Source: Novosphingobium sp. PhB165 (GTDB lineage Bacteria; Pseudomonadota; Alphaproteobacteria; Sphingomonadales; Sphingomonadaceae). From it: a DNA stretch of 64,000 nt. Made by a program: the position numbers and the translations under genes. The stretch lies in the NCBI RefSeq assembly GCF_004341845.1, contig NZ_SLVB01000010.1:84627-148626 (forward strand), read 5' to 3'. How positions within the stretch are numbered: position 1 is the first letter of the stretch; every line of letters begins with the position of its first letter. Below are positions 16,513 through 25,134 of this stretch, one piece after another. Below the pieces are notes generated by a model. It worked only from the letters and a program-made list of their open reading frames with translations, ran no database searches and was not told the DNA's origin.

Positions 16513-17439
16513 ATGGACACCGCACACCTCAAGGCCTTCCTCAAGATCGCCGACAGCGCATCGATCAGCCGCGCCGCGGAATCGCTGGGCATTGCGCAGC
16601 CCTCGCTCAGCCAGCAGCTTCTGCGGCTGGAGGACGAGATCGGCTTTTCGCTGTTCGAGCGCACCGCGCGCGGAGTGACGCTGACCGAGGCGGGTCATGT
16701 CTTTCGCGAACGGGCACGCCAGATCCTCCATGCGACAGAGCAGGCTGTTGCCGATGCCCGCCACTTGCGCGCCGATGCGCGCGGGCAGGTGGTCCTGGCG
16801 ATGCCGCCTTCGCTGATGCGCGTGGTGGGTGCGCGCCTCGTTGAGGAACTGGCGCGACAGGCGCCCTCGGTTCGGCTGCGGCTGGTGGAGGCCTATTCCG
16901 GCGCGGCGCGCGGCTGGCTGGAAACGGAGAAGATCGACCTTGGCGTTCTGTATGAGGTCCATCCGCTGCGCCACCTCGCCACCCGCACTTTGGCGAGCGA
17001 GGAACTGGTTCTGGCGGGGCCATCCGGCCGCTTTGCTGCAGATGCGAAAGTCGAAATTGCTGCACTGGCCGCCGAGCCACTGGTACTGCCCGGGCCGCAG
17101 CATGGCTTGCGGCAATTGCTCGATCGCGACGCGGCGCGGCTGGGTCTGACATTGCAGATCGCGCATGAGATCGACTCTCTCGATACGACGATCTCGCTGG
17201 TGGAGCACGCGGCGGCGCTGACCGTGCTGCCGCTTTGTGCTGCGGCGGGCGCGAGAGAGAAGGGCTGGATCAGCACCGCGTCCATCGGCGATCCGCCCTT
17301 GCGCAGGACGCTGACGCTCGCCCGCAACCCCTCGCATGTGCTCACCCATGCCTCGATCATGGTCGAGGGCTTGTTGTGCCGGGTGATGGCCGATTGCGCG
17401 TCGGCGGGGCTTTGGCGCGCCGACGCGAATGGCGAATGA
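16513..17439 (+). CDS. LysR-type transcriptional regulator
   Basis: A 308-residue LysR regulator. The N-terminal winged helix begins MDTAHLKAFLKIADSASISR and includes AAESLGIAQPSLSQQLLRLE. The effector domain follows from about residue 90, with LMRVVGARLVEEL and IDLGVLYEV. It resembles the NAC/CynR-like branch. It lies 11 bp downstream of the LuxC-like gene and 10 bp upstream of the SDR gene on the same strand, so it is probably part of their transcript and controls it. LysR genes are more often divergent from their targets. Confidence 0.9.
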   Translation: MDTAHLKAFLKIADSASISRAAESLGIAQPSLSQQLLRLEDEIGFSLFERTARGVTLTEAGHVFRERARQILHATEQAVADARHLRADARGQVVLAMPPSLMRVVGARLVEELARQAPSVRLRLVEAYSGAARGWLETEKIDLGVLYEVHPLRHLATRTLASEELVLAGPSGRFAADAKVEIAALAAEPLVLPGPQHGLRQLLDRDAARLGLTLQIAHEIDSLDTTISLVEHAAALTVLPLCAAAGAREKGWISTASIGDPPLRRTLTLARNPSHVLTHASIMVEGLLCRVMADCASAGLWRADANGE

Positions 17440-17449
17440 TAGGGAGTGA

Positions 17450-18199
17450 ATGATGGGTGAGGGCGTTCTGGCCGGCAAAGTTGCGCTGGTCACGGGAGCG
17501 GGACGCGGCATCGGCCGCGCCATCGCGCTGCGGCTGGCACAGGACGGCGCACGGCTGGCTGTCCATTACAGCGGCAGCGAGCAGGGCGCGCTGGAGACTG
17601 CAAAGATGATCCGCGATGCTGGCGGCGAGGCCATGACCGTCCGCGCCGACATTGCACGGCGCGATGAAGTGCGGGCGCTGTTCGCGGCGATCGACGAGGG
17701 GTTCGGACGGCTCGACGTGGTGGTCAACAGCGCGGGCGTGAGCGGCGGCGGTTCGCTGGCCGATCTCGATGACGAACAGCTTGAATGGATGCTGGGCGTC
17801 AATCTGCGCGGGCCGCTCTACGTCGCCTCGGAAGCGGCGCGGCGGCTGGGCGAGGGGGGCCGGATCGTCAACCTCTCCTCCAGTCTCAGCGAGTTTCCGA
17901 TGGCGGGATCGGGCGTCTATTCGGCCACCAAGGTCGCGATCAAGAGCTTGACCGAAAGCTGGGCAAAGGAACTGGGCCGCAAGGGCGTGACGGTGAACAC
18001 CGTGATCCCCGGCGCCACAGCGCCGGGCATGATGGACAAGGCGCCCGAGGCCACCCGCGCGTTCTTCGAAAACGCCTCGCCCTTCGGCCGGATCGGCACG
18101 GCGGGCGAGATCGCAGATGTGGTGGCGTTCCTTGCCAGCCCGCAGGCAAGCTGGGTTTCGGGGGCGCATATCATGGCGAACGGGGCCGCGAACACCTGA
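17450..18199 (+). CDS. Short-chain dehydrogenase/reductase
   Basis: A 249-residue classical SDR. The cofactor loop is TGAGRGIGRA, NSAG follows as the structural motif, and the catalytic Ser-Tyr-Lys triad is in LSSSLSEF and VYSATKVAIKS. The acidic or basic cofactor discriminator after strand 2 reads VHYSGSEQ, which suggests NADP(H). AGGGAG precedes the ATG. Placed after the LuxE/LuxC pair, it could reduce or oxidise the aldehyde they form, or act on an alcohol substrate of the same route. Confidence 0.9.
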   Translation: MMGEGVLAGKVALVTGAGRGIGRAIALRLAQDGARLAVHYSGSEQGALETAKMIRDAGGEAMTVRADIARRDEVRALFAAIDEGFGRLDVVVNSAGVSGGGSLADLDDEQLEWMLGVNLRGPLYVASEAARRLGEGGRIVNLSSSLSEFPMAGSGVYSATKVAIKSLTESWAKELGRKGVTVNTVIPGATAPGMMDKAPEATRAFFENASPFGRIGTAGEIADVVAFLASPQASWVSGAHIMANGAANT

Positions 18200-18203
18200 C
18201 GTG

Positions 18204-18228
18204 ATTTAACAATTAGACGCTGTTAAAT
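18204..18228. promoter_or_regulatory. TetR operator candidate
   Basis: ATTTAACA (18204-18211) is mirrored by TGTTAAAT (18221-18228) with a 9-bp spacer. This 25-bp dyad lies just upstream of the TetR start at 18249 and 5 bp past the SDR stop. Its size and position are typical for TetR-family self-repression. It may also separate control of the TetR gene from the upstream transcript. Confidence 0.7.
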
Positions 18229-18248
18229 TGGCGCGGTATATCGCCGCC

Positions 18249-18881
18249 ATGGGCAGAAGATCCGACCACACCCGCGACGAACTGGAAGCGCTGATCCTCG
18301 ATGCGGCGCAGCAGTTGATGGAGGAAGTCGGCTTTGCTCGCTTCTCCGCGCGCGAGGTGGCCAAGCGCATCGGCTATTCGGTGGGCACGGTGATGCACGT
18401 CTTCGGCAGCGTCGATGCTCTGGTGCTGGAGATCAACACGCGCACGTTCATCCTCTGGGCGCAGTGGCTGGAGGAGCGTCTTGCAGAGGCGCGGGGAAGC
18501 GAGCGCATTCGCGCGCTGGTCGAAGGCTATTTCGATTTCGCCTCGCAGCGCAGTAATCTCTGGTCAGCCATCTACGAGCACCGCCTGCCCGAAACGATGG
18601 CCATGCCCGAGGATCTGGCGCGGCGTCGCAGCGGGCTGATGGCTATCGTCGAGCGCGAAGTCACCATTGTCCTGCCGGAAGCGCAACACGGAGAGGCGGC
18701 CCGCCTTTCGCGCTCGCTGGTGGCGACGGTCCACGGTCATTGCAGTTTTGCTCTGGGCGGCAGCTTCGCGTTGATGGGCGAGACCGAGCCGCTGGCCATG
18801 GCGATGGCGCGCGTTGTCGAAGTCCTGCGCGCACATGGCGCTGATCTCGACAGCGAGGATGCAGGCGGTCCAGCAGCCTGA
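18249..18881 (+). CDS. TetR-family transcriptional regulator
   Basis: A 210-residue TetR regulator. The HTH reads FSAREVAKRIGYSVGTVMHVFGS in parts, at about residues 30-55, preceded by DELEALILDAAQQLM. The ligand domain resembles the TetR_C branch with WQWLEERL-like helices (WAQWLEERLAEARG) and a WSAIYEHRLPE segment. The start at MGRRSDHTRDE is chosen over upstream TTG codons because the preceding residues lack family similarity and overlap the operator. It likely represses itself through the dyad at 18204-18228. Confidence 0.88.
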   Translation: MGRRSDHTRDELEALILDAAQQLMEEVGFARFSAREVAKRIGYSVGTVMHVFGSVDALVLEINTRTFILWAQWLEERLAEARGSERIRALVEGYFDFASQRSNLWSAIYEHRLPETMAMPEDLARRRSGLMAIVEREVTIVLPEAQHGEAARLSRSLVATVHGHCSFALGGSFALMGETEPLAMAMARVVEVLRAHGADLDSEDAGGPAA

Positions 18882-18925
18882 ATTTCATTCGGATCCGAAG
18901 TTCCAGAAGTGGTGATTGCCACCCA

Positions 18926-18959
18926 TGTCACTTTACCAGAGGCTTTGGGTAAAGTGACA
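18926..18959. promoter_or_regulatory. Perfect 12-bp inverted repeat upstream of an orphan gene
   Basis: TGTCACTTTACC (18926-18937) is mirrored without mismatch by GGTAAAGTGACA (18948-18959) around a 10-bp centre. It lies between the TetR stop and the small gene at 19042. Arms of 12 bp with one-turn spacing suggest a dimeric operator. There is no T tract on either side, so termination is less likely. Confidence 0.65.
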
Positions 18960-19041
18960 CAGATGGAAAAAGTGGCGGAAATTCGCGCTCTCATGCAGAT
19001 TGTGGATTCCCACGGATTCGCACTTGTGCTTGATTCGTTCC

Positions 19042-19578
19042 ATGTTGGAACTCCCGCTCAGCAGCCCGCCCGCCCCTGAACGCGGGCTCGACATGCCGGG
19101 GATCATGCGCACGATCTCCGTTCATTCGGCGCGGCCGCGCTATACGTTCATGGTGCTGGACCTCATCGCCCGCGTCGCCGGCCGGGGCGGTGCGGCGGGG
19201 CCGATGGTGCGCGACGGCGAACAGCTCGTGCCGATCCGCGAATGGCTCTCAGCCGCCATCGCGCCGAGTGCCGCGCGCCACCACTACCGCAAGGCGACCG
19301 TCGAGGCGGTGCGCCGCGACATGGCCGAGCGCGGCCTGCTGCCCCCGGATGCGGCGCAGGCACAGCAACTCGTCGACATGGAAGTGGCCGACCGCGTGCG
19401 CATCTCGGGCATGACCTCGGTCAGCCGCGCGGTCTCCGAACTTGTGAAGGCCGGCCTCGTGACCCGCCACTATCAGGGCTTCCGCGTCGACCATCACAAT
19501 CGCGGCGCCCAGCGCCACGCCGTCTATACGGTCCCGGCGCAGGTGCTTGCCGCGCTGGCGCGCGGACAGGTGGCCTGA
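19042..19578 (+). CDS. Small winged-helix-like protein of unknown function
   Basis: A 178-residue protein that I do not recognise. The middle part (RHHYRKATVEAVRRDMAERG) is helical, and the C-terminal part contains RISGMTSVSRAVSELVKAGL followed by VTRHYQGFRVDHHNRGAQRH and AVYTV. That pattern of a recognition helix plus a beta wing resembles a winged-helix DNA-binding fold, ending in a basic hairpin. No start has a clear ribosome site, and the reading frame extends to 19000. The strong inverted repeat about 90 bp upstream could be its own binding site. Confidence 0.5.
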   Translation: MLELPLSSPPAPERGLDMPGIMRTISVHSARPRYTFMVLDLIARVAGRGGAAGPMVRDGEQLVPIREWLSAAIAPSAARHHYRKATVEAVRRDMAERGLLPPDAAQAQQLVDMEVADRVRISGMTSVSRAVSELVKAGLVTRHYQGFRVDHHNRGAQRHAVYTVPAQVLAALARGQVA

Positions 19579-19618
19579 GATTGCCGGCGGCCGTCTATCG
19601 TTCGGCCGGTCCGGCTGG

Positions 19619-21310
19619 CTAGGTCCGCGCTTGCCATTGATAAGCCGGGACCGTTTCGCCGCGCGGACGGTAGGTCAGGCTGAAACGACGGCCTTCGCGT
19701 TCGACCTGAAGGGTAAGGGTGGCATCCTGTTTCCCCTGAAGGGCGTCCTGCGGAAAGCGGTTGAGGATCCGGTCGCCGTTTTGCAGGCCCGCCAGTGCGG
19801 CGGCGGAGCCGGGTTCAAGGCCTTTGACCACGCGGTCGGGTGACACCAGCACGAGTGGATCGAAACCAAGGTCGAACCGCTGCAGCGGCTTGACCACACG
19901 CTCGAAGCCCGGCCCGAAGGCATCGGACGGGGGGAGCACGGTTTCGCCTGCGAGCATGCGGTCGAAATCGGCCAGTCCTTGCGCGCCCAGTTCCTCGCCC
20001 AGAAGCCGCTTCCAGAGCGCAAGGTCCATCGGCTTTCCGGCGCGCCGCTCGGCGAGCATCTTGCGCACCACATCGTCGAGCGAGCGCTTCCCTTGCGAGG
20101 CATGGCGGATATCGGCGTCGACCTTGGCGAAATAGAGCGAGCCCCGGTCATAGGGCAGCACGCGGATGCGCGTGTCCTTCCAGAACCCGTCTGCGATCCG
20201 GTCGTTGGGCATGGCGATCAGCGCATTCGTGTAATAGCGCGCGGCGGTCGAATTGAGGTCGTCCAGGAAAGCCTGCTGCGAGATCAGCCCGGCGCGCCAG
20301 GGCAGCATGCGCTGGTAGTGAACGGCAAGCCCTTCGCCGAACCACGAGAGATTGAGCCCGCCCGGAGCATCCATCGAGCCGCTCAGCGAATTGATCCAGG
20401 CATGGACCATCTCGTGCGCGAGCAGGCTCTGGAGATCGGTGATCGGGGTCGTATCGCTGAACGTGAAGGCGAAACTGTCGGTCAGCCCGATACCGCTGCC
20501 GGGATTGAGCCTGTTGGTCCGGGCAAAGACGCCGAAGCTGGCAGGGCGCTGGTCGAAGAAGGTCCCGTAGAAGCCCTGAAGCCGCGCAGCCCAGCTCATC
20601 AACTCGGGTGCCTCGAAGCCGAAGCGGCCTTGCCAGGCGCCGAAGAAAGCGCCCTTGGAATAAGAGCCGATCTGTCCAGCCATGTAATAAGTGTCGGCCA
20701 GTTCGGCGGGTCGCAAGGGATGGCTGCTCACGGCATCGCCGGCGCCCAGACTGGAGATTCCGCGCGCAGCGGCACCGGCGTGCGAAAGGTCCCAATGCAC
20801 CGAGACATTGCGGAGCCTGTCGTCGGCGGGAAGCACGAGGAAGGCCTTGCCCGATCCCGAGAGTCCGCCGTCCGCCGCGCGCAGCTCGTACTGCGGCTTG
20901 GCGAGTTCGGGCTGATGCGGGTCAATGGCAACGCGATAGGCAAGCGTGACGGGCCCTTCCACGGGACGCTGCGGCGTCCATTTGCGATCGACATTGTCGC
21001 CGTCCTGCCGCGCGTCGTTGACGGCAACCGGGATCACGCCTTTTGCGTCGGTGAAGACAAGCCCTTCCATGGTTGCGGCCGAGGTCTCGACCGTATTGGC
21101 CGTCAAGGCGATGGCGGCCAGCGCGCCGTCGTGCAGGGGATTCTCGAAGCGGATGACGACATTCATCCGCGTCAGCGCGCCGCTCGGATCGGCGAGCGGG
21201 GCCAGCGTAACGGTCAGATCGGGCGTTTCAGGCGTGGATGCGGCGGCCAGCGGTGTGGAGGCCAGCAGGGCGGCGCCAAGGGCGATGCGAAACGAACGAG
21301 GGCGTGTCAT
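19619..21310 (-). CDS. Secreted M61-like (glycyl aminopeptidase) metallopeptidase
   Basis: A 563-residue gluzincin with an N-terminal signal peptide (SFRIALGAALLASTPLAAA). The zinc motif HEMVH lies at about 299-303, and NLSWFGEGLAVHY supplies the third ligand Glu about 25 residues later. The N-terminal beta domain (30-170) fits M61. The C-terminal part has a PDZ-like segment, VVKGLEPGSAAALAGLQNGDRI, given here by its core GLEPGSAAALAGL. M61 enzymes cleave N-terminal Gly or Ala or process peptides in the periplasm. It begins the peptide-utilisation island and is convergent with the small gene at 19042. Confidence 0.82.
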   Translation of the reverse strand: MTRPRSFRIALGAALLASTPLAAASTPETPDLTVTLAPLADPSGALTRMNVVIRFENPLHDGALAAIALTANTVETSAATMEGLVFTDAKGVIPVAVNDARQDGDNVDRKWTPQRPVEGPVTLAYRVAIDPHQPELAKPQYELRAADGGLSGSGKAFLVLPADDRLRNVSVHWDLSHAGAAARGISSLGAGDAVSSHPLRPAELADTYYMAGQIGSYSKGAFFGAWQGRFGFEAPELMSWAARLQGFYGTFFDQRPASFGVFARTNRLNPGSGIGLTDSFAFTFSDTTPITDLQSLLAHEMVHAWINSLSGSMDAPGGLNLSWFGEGLAVHYQRMLPWRAGLISQQAFLDDLNSTAARYYTNALIAMPNDRIADGFWKDTRIRVLPYDRGSLYFAKVDADIRHASQGKRSLDDVVRKMLAERRAGKPMDLALWKRLLGEELGAQGLADFDRMLAGETVLPPSDAFGPGFERVVKPLQRFDLGFDPLVLVSPDRVVKGLEPGSAAALAGLQNGDRILNRFPQDALQGKQDATLTLQVEREGRRFSLTYRPRGETVPAYQWQART

Positions 21311-21375
21311 GGTTCAAGGCTAACAGTCTGCGCCGGTGGGATTTGTGCAAAGGTCGCAGGTCGTGCGCATCCGCG

Positions 21376-21390
21376 TGCATGAATTATGCA
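21376..21390. promoter_or_regulatory. AsnC/Lrp-like operator upstream of the M61 gene
   Basis: TGCAT-GAATT-ATGCA is a 15-bp inverted repeat with perfect 5-bp arms and an AT-rich centre. It lies 66 bp upstream of the M61 start and just past the asnC stop. Lrp-family sites typically have short arms around an AT-rich core. A related ATGCAC sequence recurs at 33949-33987. Confidence 0.5.
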
Positions 21391-21433
21391 CCCGAAACAC
21401 TTTTGCCGGGCCTCACCGGGGGGAGTTCTACGA

Positions 21434-21913
21434 TCAGGTGGGGGCCGAGGGCAGCGGCAGCCGGTGTGTCCACTTGAGTTCGGAAAGCGTTGCCGTGGAG
21501 CGCACATCCTCAACTCCGGGAAGGCGCAGCAGGGTCCGGAATGTGAAGTTCTGGTACCAGGCAATGTTCGGAGCCAGCACTTTGAGCATCACGTCCATCT
21601 CGCCGAACAGCGTATAGGCTTCCAGGATCTCCGGCGTGGCGTTGACCGCGCTGATGAAGCGTTCGCGTTCGGTGTCGGACAGGCGCGACATCTTGAGCTG
21701 CGCGAAAATGAACATGCTCTCGCCGAACTTTTCGCGATCGAGGATGGCCACGGTCTCCCGCACATAGCCATCTTCCTTGAGCCGCTGGATCCGCCGCCAG
21801 CATGGCGACTGCGAGAGCCCCACGCGCTCGGCGATCTCGTTCGAGGATTCAGTGGCGTCTATCTGCAGGCGATCGAGGATCTTGAGATCGAGCCGGTCGA
21901 GTTCGGCAGGCAA
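21434..21913 (-). CDS. Lrp/AsnC-family transcriptional regulator
   Basis: A 159-residue Lrp/AsnC regulator. It opens PAELDRLDLKILDRLQIDA and has the HTH segment SSNEIAERVGLSQSPCWRRIQRL. The RAM ligand domain carries the usual glycine turn in FGEMDVMLKV and the ending GVEDVRSTATLSELKW. The start is a TTG at 21911-21913 with GGGAG about 10 bases upstream. It is divergent from the ornithine cyclodeaminase-like gene and is the only regulator inside the peptide island, so it probably senses an amino acid released there. Confidence 0.88.
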   Translation of the reverse strand: MPAELDRLDLKILDRLQIDATESSNEIAERVGLSQSPCWRRIQRLKEDGYVRETVAILDREKFGESMFIFAQLKMSRLSDTERERFISAVNATPEILEAYTLFGEMDVMLKVLAPNIAWYQNFTFRTLLRLPGVEDVRSTATLSELKWTHRLPLPSAPT

Positions 21914-21944
21914 ATTTATGCTCCCTGACGTGTTCTGTTGGTTT

Positions 21945-21959
21945 GATCATGCCATGATC
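21945..21959. promoter_or_regulatory. Perfect palindrome between asnC and the cyclodeaminase gene
   Basis: GATCATG-C-CATGATC is a 15-bp perfect palindrome in the 138-bp divergent intergenic region. It is 32 bp upstream of the AsnC start and about 90 bp upstream of the other gene. This is the expected place for an AsnC autoregulatory site that also controls the divergent operon. Confidence 0.55.
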
Positions 21960-22051
21960 TGTCATCCTGACGCAACAAAGCGTGAGAAATTTCCAAAGGC
22001 CGCGCTAAGGTTCATGCTGAACGCATGAGGTATCGGGGGCGGGGCGATAAG

Positions 22052-23017
22052 ATGAAACGGAGCGAACTGGCAGTCTTCGATGCCGAAGACGTGCGGGCCT
22101 TGCTGGACTATCCGTCCTGCATCGCGGTCGTGCGCGAGGCCATGAAGGCGCTCTCGCGCGGAGAGACGCGGCAACTGCTGCGCACGATGATTCACATGGG
22201 CGAAGGCCGGACATTCGCGCAGATGCCCGGCGCGCTATCCGACAGCGGCATGTTCGGCGCCAAGATGATCAGCGTCTTCGCCGAAGCTGGCCAGCCCGGC
22301 GTGCGCCGCCATCGCGGGCTCGTGACGATGTTCGAACCGTCGGAAGGGCGGCCGGTCTGCGTCGCCGATGCCGAAGAGATCACGCATATCCGCACGGCTG
22401 CCGCCACGGCCGTCGCCACCGACGCGCTGGCGCGCGCGGATTCCCGGATCCTTCTGCTGGTGGGCATCGGCGCGCAGGTTCATTCGCACCTGGAAGCTCT
22501 GCCTTTGGTGCGGGACTTCGACCGCATCCTGATCTGGGGGCGCGACCTCTCACGGGCGCAAGCCGTGGTCGACCGCTGGAGCGGCCGGCTGCCGGTCGAA
22601 GTGGGCGCCGACCTTGAAGCGGCGGCGGGCGCGGCGGACGTGATCTGCACGCTGACCGGCGCGCGCGAGCCGATCCTGTTCGGCAAGTGGGTCAGGCCCG
22701 GAACCCACATCAATATCGTCGGATCGAGCGGCCCGGGGCCGGTCGAGATCGACGGCGAACTCGTCGCCACCAGCCGCTATATTGCCGACAGCCGCGCCTC
22801 CGCGCTCGATGCGGCGGCCGAGTTCCTCAACGCCAGATCGGCGGGACTGGTCACCGACGCGCACATCGTCGCCGAGATCGGCGAGGTGCTGCTGGGCCGC
22901 GTCGCCGGCCGCGAGAACGGCGAACAGATCACGCTCTACAAGTCGCTCGGCCATGCGGTGCAGGATCTTGCCGCCGCCGCCCACATCTACGCCAAGCACC
23001 AATCCGGGAACGCCTGA
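22052..23017 (+). CDS. Ornithine cyclodeaminase/mu-crystallin family enzyme (copy 1)
   Basis: A 321-residue NAD(P)-binding protein of the ornithine cyclodeaminase/mu-crystallin family. It shows FGAKMISVFAE, IRTAAATAVATDALARAD, the Rossmann loop VGIGAQVHSHLEAL and the ending ITLYKSLGHAVQDLAAA. Members include ornithine cyclodeaminase, alanine dehydrogenase and ketimine or pyrroline-2-carboxylate reductases. The Rossmann loop GIGAQ and the lack of ornithine context favour an amino-acid dehydrogenase or ketimine reductase. I chose the ATG at 22052 because GGGG precedes it. The stop overlaps the next start (TGATG). Confidence 0.82.
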   Translation: MKRSELAVFDAEDVRALLDYPSCIAVVREAMKALSRGETRQLLRTMIHMGEGRTFAQMPGALSDSGMFGAKMISVFAEAGQPGVRRHRGLVTMFEPSEGRPVCVADAEEITHIRTAAATAVATDALARADSRILLLVGIGAQVHSHLEALPLVRDFDRILIWGRDLSRAQAVVDRWSGRLPVEVGADLEAAAGAADVICTLTGAREPILFGKWVRPGTHINIVGSSGPGPVEIDGELVATSRYIADSRASALDAAAEFLNARSAGLVTDAHIVAEIGEVLLGRVAGRENGEQITLYKSLGHAVQDLAAAAHIYAKHQSGNA

Positions 23018-25101
23018 TGCCTTCGAAAAATGCCGCCGCGCTGCGCTGGCTCGCCTGCTCCACGCTCGCCCTTTCCGCCGCCGCCCTCCATGCCGAAAGC
23101 GAGCGCTTCGCCGTGATCGACAATGGCGAGAACGTCGGCCACGTCTATGCCGAGATCGACGGCAACCACGTCACGATCGACCACGACGTCAAGAGCAACG
23201 GTCGCGGACCGACCATGCACGAGGACATCGTGCTGGGGGCCGGAGGCGTGCCCGTCAATTGGACGCTGACCGGCACGTCGACTTTCGGCAATGCCGTCGA
23301 CGAGCGTTTCACGGCCAAAGGCGGGGCACTGTCCTGGGCCGACACGACGGGCAAGGGGGCTCTGAAAGCGAAGACATCCACGCTCTATGTCGCGCAGGAA
23401 GGCAGTCCGTTCTCGCTCGGTATCTATGCGCGCGCATTGCTGGCCGATGCCCACCATGCGCTTCCCGCCGCGCCCGGCGGCGCGCTCTCGCTTGAGGAGG
23501 AAGCGCCGGTCACGCTGGGCGGCACCGCCTACAAGGCCTATCTCGTCAAGGGTATCGGGCTGACGCCAAGCGCGATCCTGCTCGACGATGCGGGCCGCCT
23601 CGTCGCCGCCTATTCGCCGACGAACGCCACGCTGCGCGAGGATCTGGCGACGTATGCGGGCGAACTGGGCCGCATCGCCGCAACCCGTTCGGCCGAGCGC
23701 TTCGCGGCGATCCAGAAGAAAGTCGCGCACAGCTACGACGCGCCGATCCGCATCCGCGATGTCCGCGTATTCGATCCCGCAAGCGGCAAGCTTGGCGATC
23801 CGGTTTCCGTGGTGGTCTTCGGCGATCGGATCGCCGCGATCGAACCGCTTGGCAGCCCGGCCTCGCCCGGCGAAGTGACTGTGGAGGGTGCCGGCCGGGT
23901 GGTGATTCCCGGCCTCCACGACATGCACGCGCACGTTTCGCTGCAATCCGCGCTGCTCTACATCGCCTCTGGCGTGACCAGCGTGCGCGACATGGGCAAC
24001 GACAACGCGTTCCTGATCGACCTCACGCGCCGTATCGAGCAGGGTGAGGTTGCCGGCCCGCGCATCGTGCGCAACGGGTTCCTCGAAGGGCGCAGCCCCT
24101 ATTCCTCGCGCAACGGGTTCATCGTCGACAGCGAGGCAGAGGCGCTGGACGCGGTGCGCTGGTACGGCGCGCGCGGCTACTGGCAGGTGAAGATCTACAA
24201 CAGCTTCCATCCCGAATGGGTGCCTGCCGTCGCCGCCGAGGCGAAGCGGCTCGGCATGGGCGTCACCGGACATATCCCGGCTTTCACCAATGCCGATGCG
24301 ATGATCGCGGCGGGCTACGATGAAGTCACCCATATCAACCAGCTGATGCTGGGATGGGTCCTCGATCCCAAGGAGGATACGCGCACGCCGCTGCGGCTTA
24401 CCGCCATGCGCCGCACTGCCGGGCTGGACCTGAACTCGCCGCGCGTCACCGCGACGCTCGATACCATGCAGGCCAAGCACATCGCGCTTGATCCCACGGC
24501 GGTCACGCTCGAACTGCTGATGCTGAGCCGCAATGGCACGATCAGCCCGGCGGTGGCGGGCTATTTCGATCACTTGCCGGTGGGCGTCCAGCGCAACCGC
24601 CGACAGGGCATTGCGCCGATTGCCTCCCCCGCCGATGCGGCAGCCTATGATGGGTCGTTCGTGACCATCAAGGCGCTGCTGCGCGATATGTACGGCCGGG
24701 GGATCACACTGCTGCCCGGGACCGACGACCAGACCGGGCTCTCGCTCCACCGTGAATTGCAGATCTATGCCGAGGCGGGCATCCCGACCGCCGATGTGCT
24801 GCGCATCGGCACGCTCGGCCCCGAGCGCTACATGCACCGCGATCAATCCTACGGCTCGGTCGAGAAGGGCAAGTACGCCGACTTCGTGCTGCTGGACGGC
24901 AACCCGCTGGAGGACATGTCGGCGCTGCACCGCATGGCCATGGTGGTGAAGGGCGGGACGGTCTATTTCCCGTCGGAGATCTGGAGCGAAGTGGGCGTGA
25001 AGCCCTTCGCCGCCGCGCCGAAAATCAGCGTGCCGCCGTCAGCGCCCAAGCAGGCGGCGCTGACCAATGGCGACGATGTGCACGAGGACTTCGCGTTCTG
25101 A
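23017..25101 (+). CDS. Secreted amidohydrolase with N-terminal beta domain
   Basis: A 694-residue protein. Residues 1-26 form a signal peptide (LACSTLALSAAALHA). A beta-rich domain of about 215 residues follows, then an amidohydrolase-superfamily metal-dependent hydrolase from about 245 onward. The metal site is visible: GLHDMHAHVS (His-X-His), QVKIYNS (carboxylated Lys), TGHIPAF and THINQLMLGW (His) and LPGTDDQTG (Asp). Related enzymes in Caulobacter and metagenomes are periplasmic Xaa-Arg/Lys or Xaa-Pro dipeptidases, so a peptide substrate is plausible. It is translationally coupled to the cyclodeaminase-like gene. Confidence 0.83.
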   Translation: MPSKNAAALRWLACSTLALSAAALHAESERFAVIDNGENVGHVYAEIDGNHVTIDHDVKSNGRGPTMHEDIVLGAGGVPVNWTLTGTSTFGNAVDERFTAKGGALSWADTTGKGALKAKTSTLYVAQEGSPFSLGIYARALLADAHHALPAAPGGALSLEEEAPVTLGGTAYKAYLVKGIGLTPSAILLDDAGRLVAAYSPTNATLREDLATYAGELGRIAATRSAERFAAIQKKVAHSYDAPIRIRDVRVFDPASGKLGDPVSVVVFGDRIAAIEPLGSPASPGEVTVEGAGRVVIPGLHDMHAHVSLQSALLYIASGVTSVRDMGNDNAFLIDLTRRIEQGEVAGPRIVRNGFLEGRSPYSSRNGFIVDSEAEALDAVRWYGARGYWQVKIYNSFHPEWVPAVAAEAKRLGMGVTGHIPAFTNADAMIAAGYDEVTHINQLMLGWVLDPKEDTRTPLRLTAMRRTAGLDLNSPRVTATLDTMQAKHIALDPTAVTLELLMLSRNGTISPAVAGYFDHLPVGVQRNRRQGIAPIASPADAAAYDGSFVTIKALLRDMYGRGITLLPGTDDQTGLSLHRELQIYAEAGIPTADVLRIGTLGPERYMHRDQSYGSVEKGKYADFVLLDGNPLEDMSALHRMAMVVKGGTVYFPSEIWSEVGVKPFAAAPKISVPPSAPKQAALTNGDDVHEDFAF

Positions 25102-25117
25102 TCGGGAGAAATGGGTA

Positions 25118-25134
25118 GGGAAGTCAGGCTTCCC
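25118..25134. terminator. Short hairpin between convergent genes
   Basis: GGGAAG pairs with CTTCCC around a 5-nt loop, overlapping the stop of the minus-strand permease and lying 16 bp past the amidohydrolase stop. It could act as a weak bidirectional transcription stop. There is no strong T run. Confidence 0.35.
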
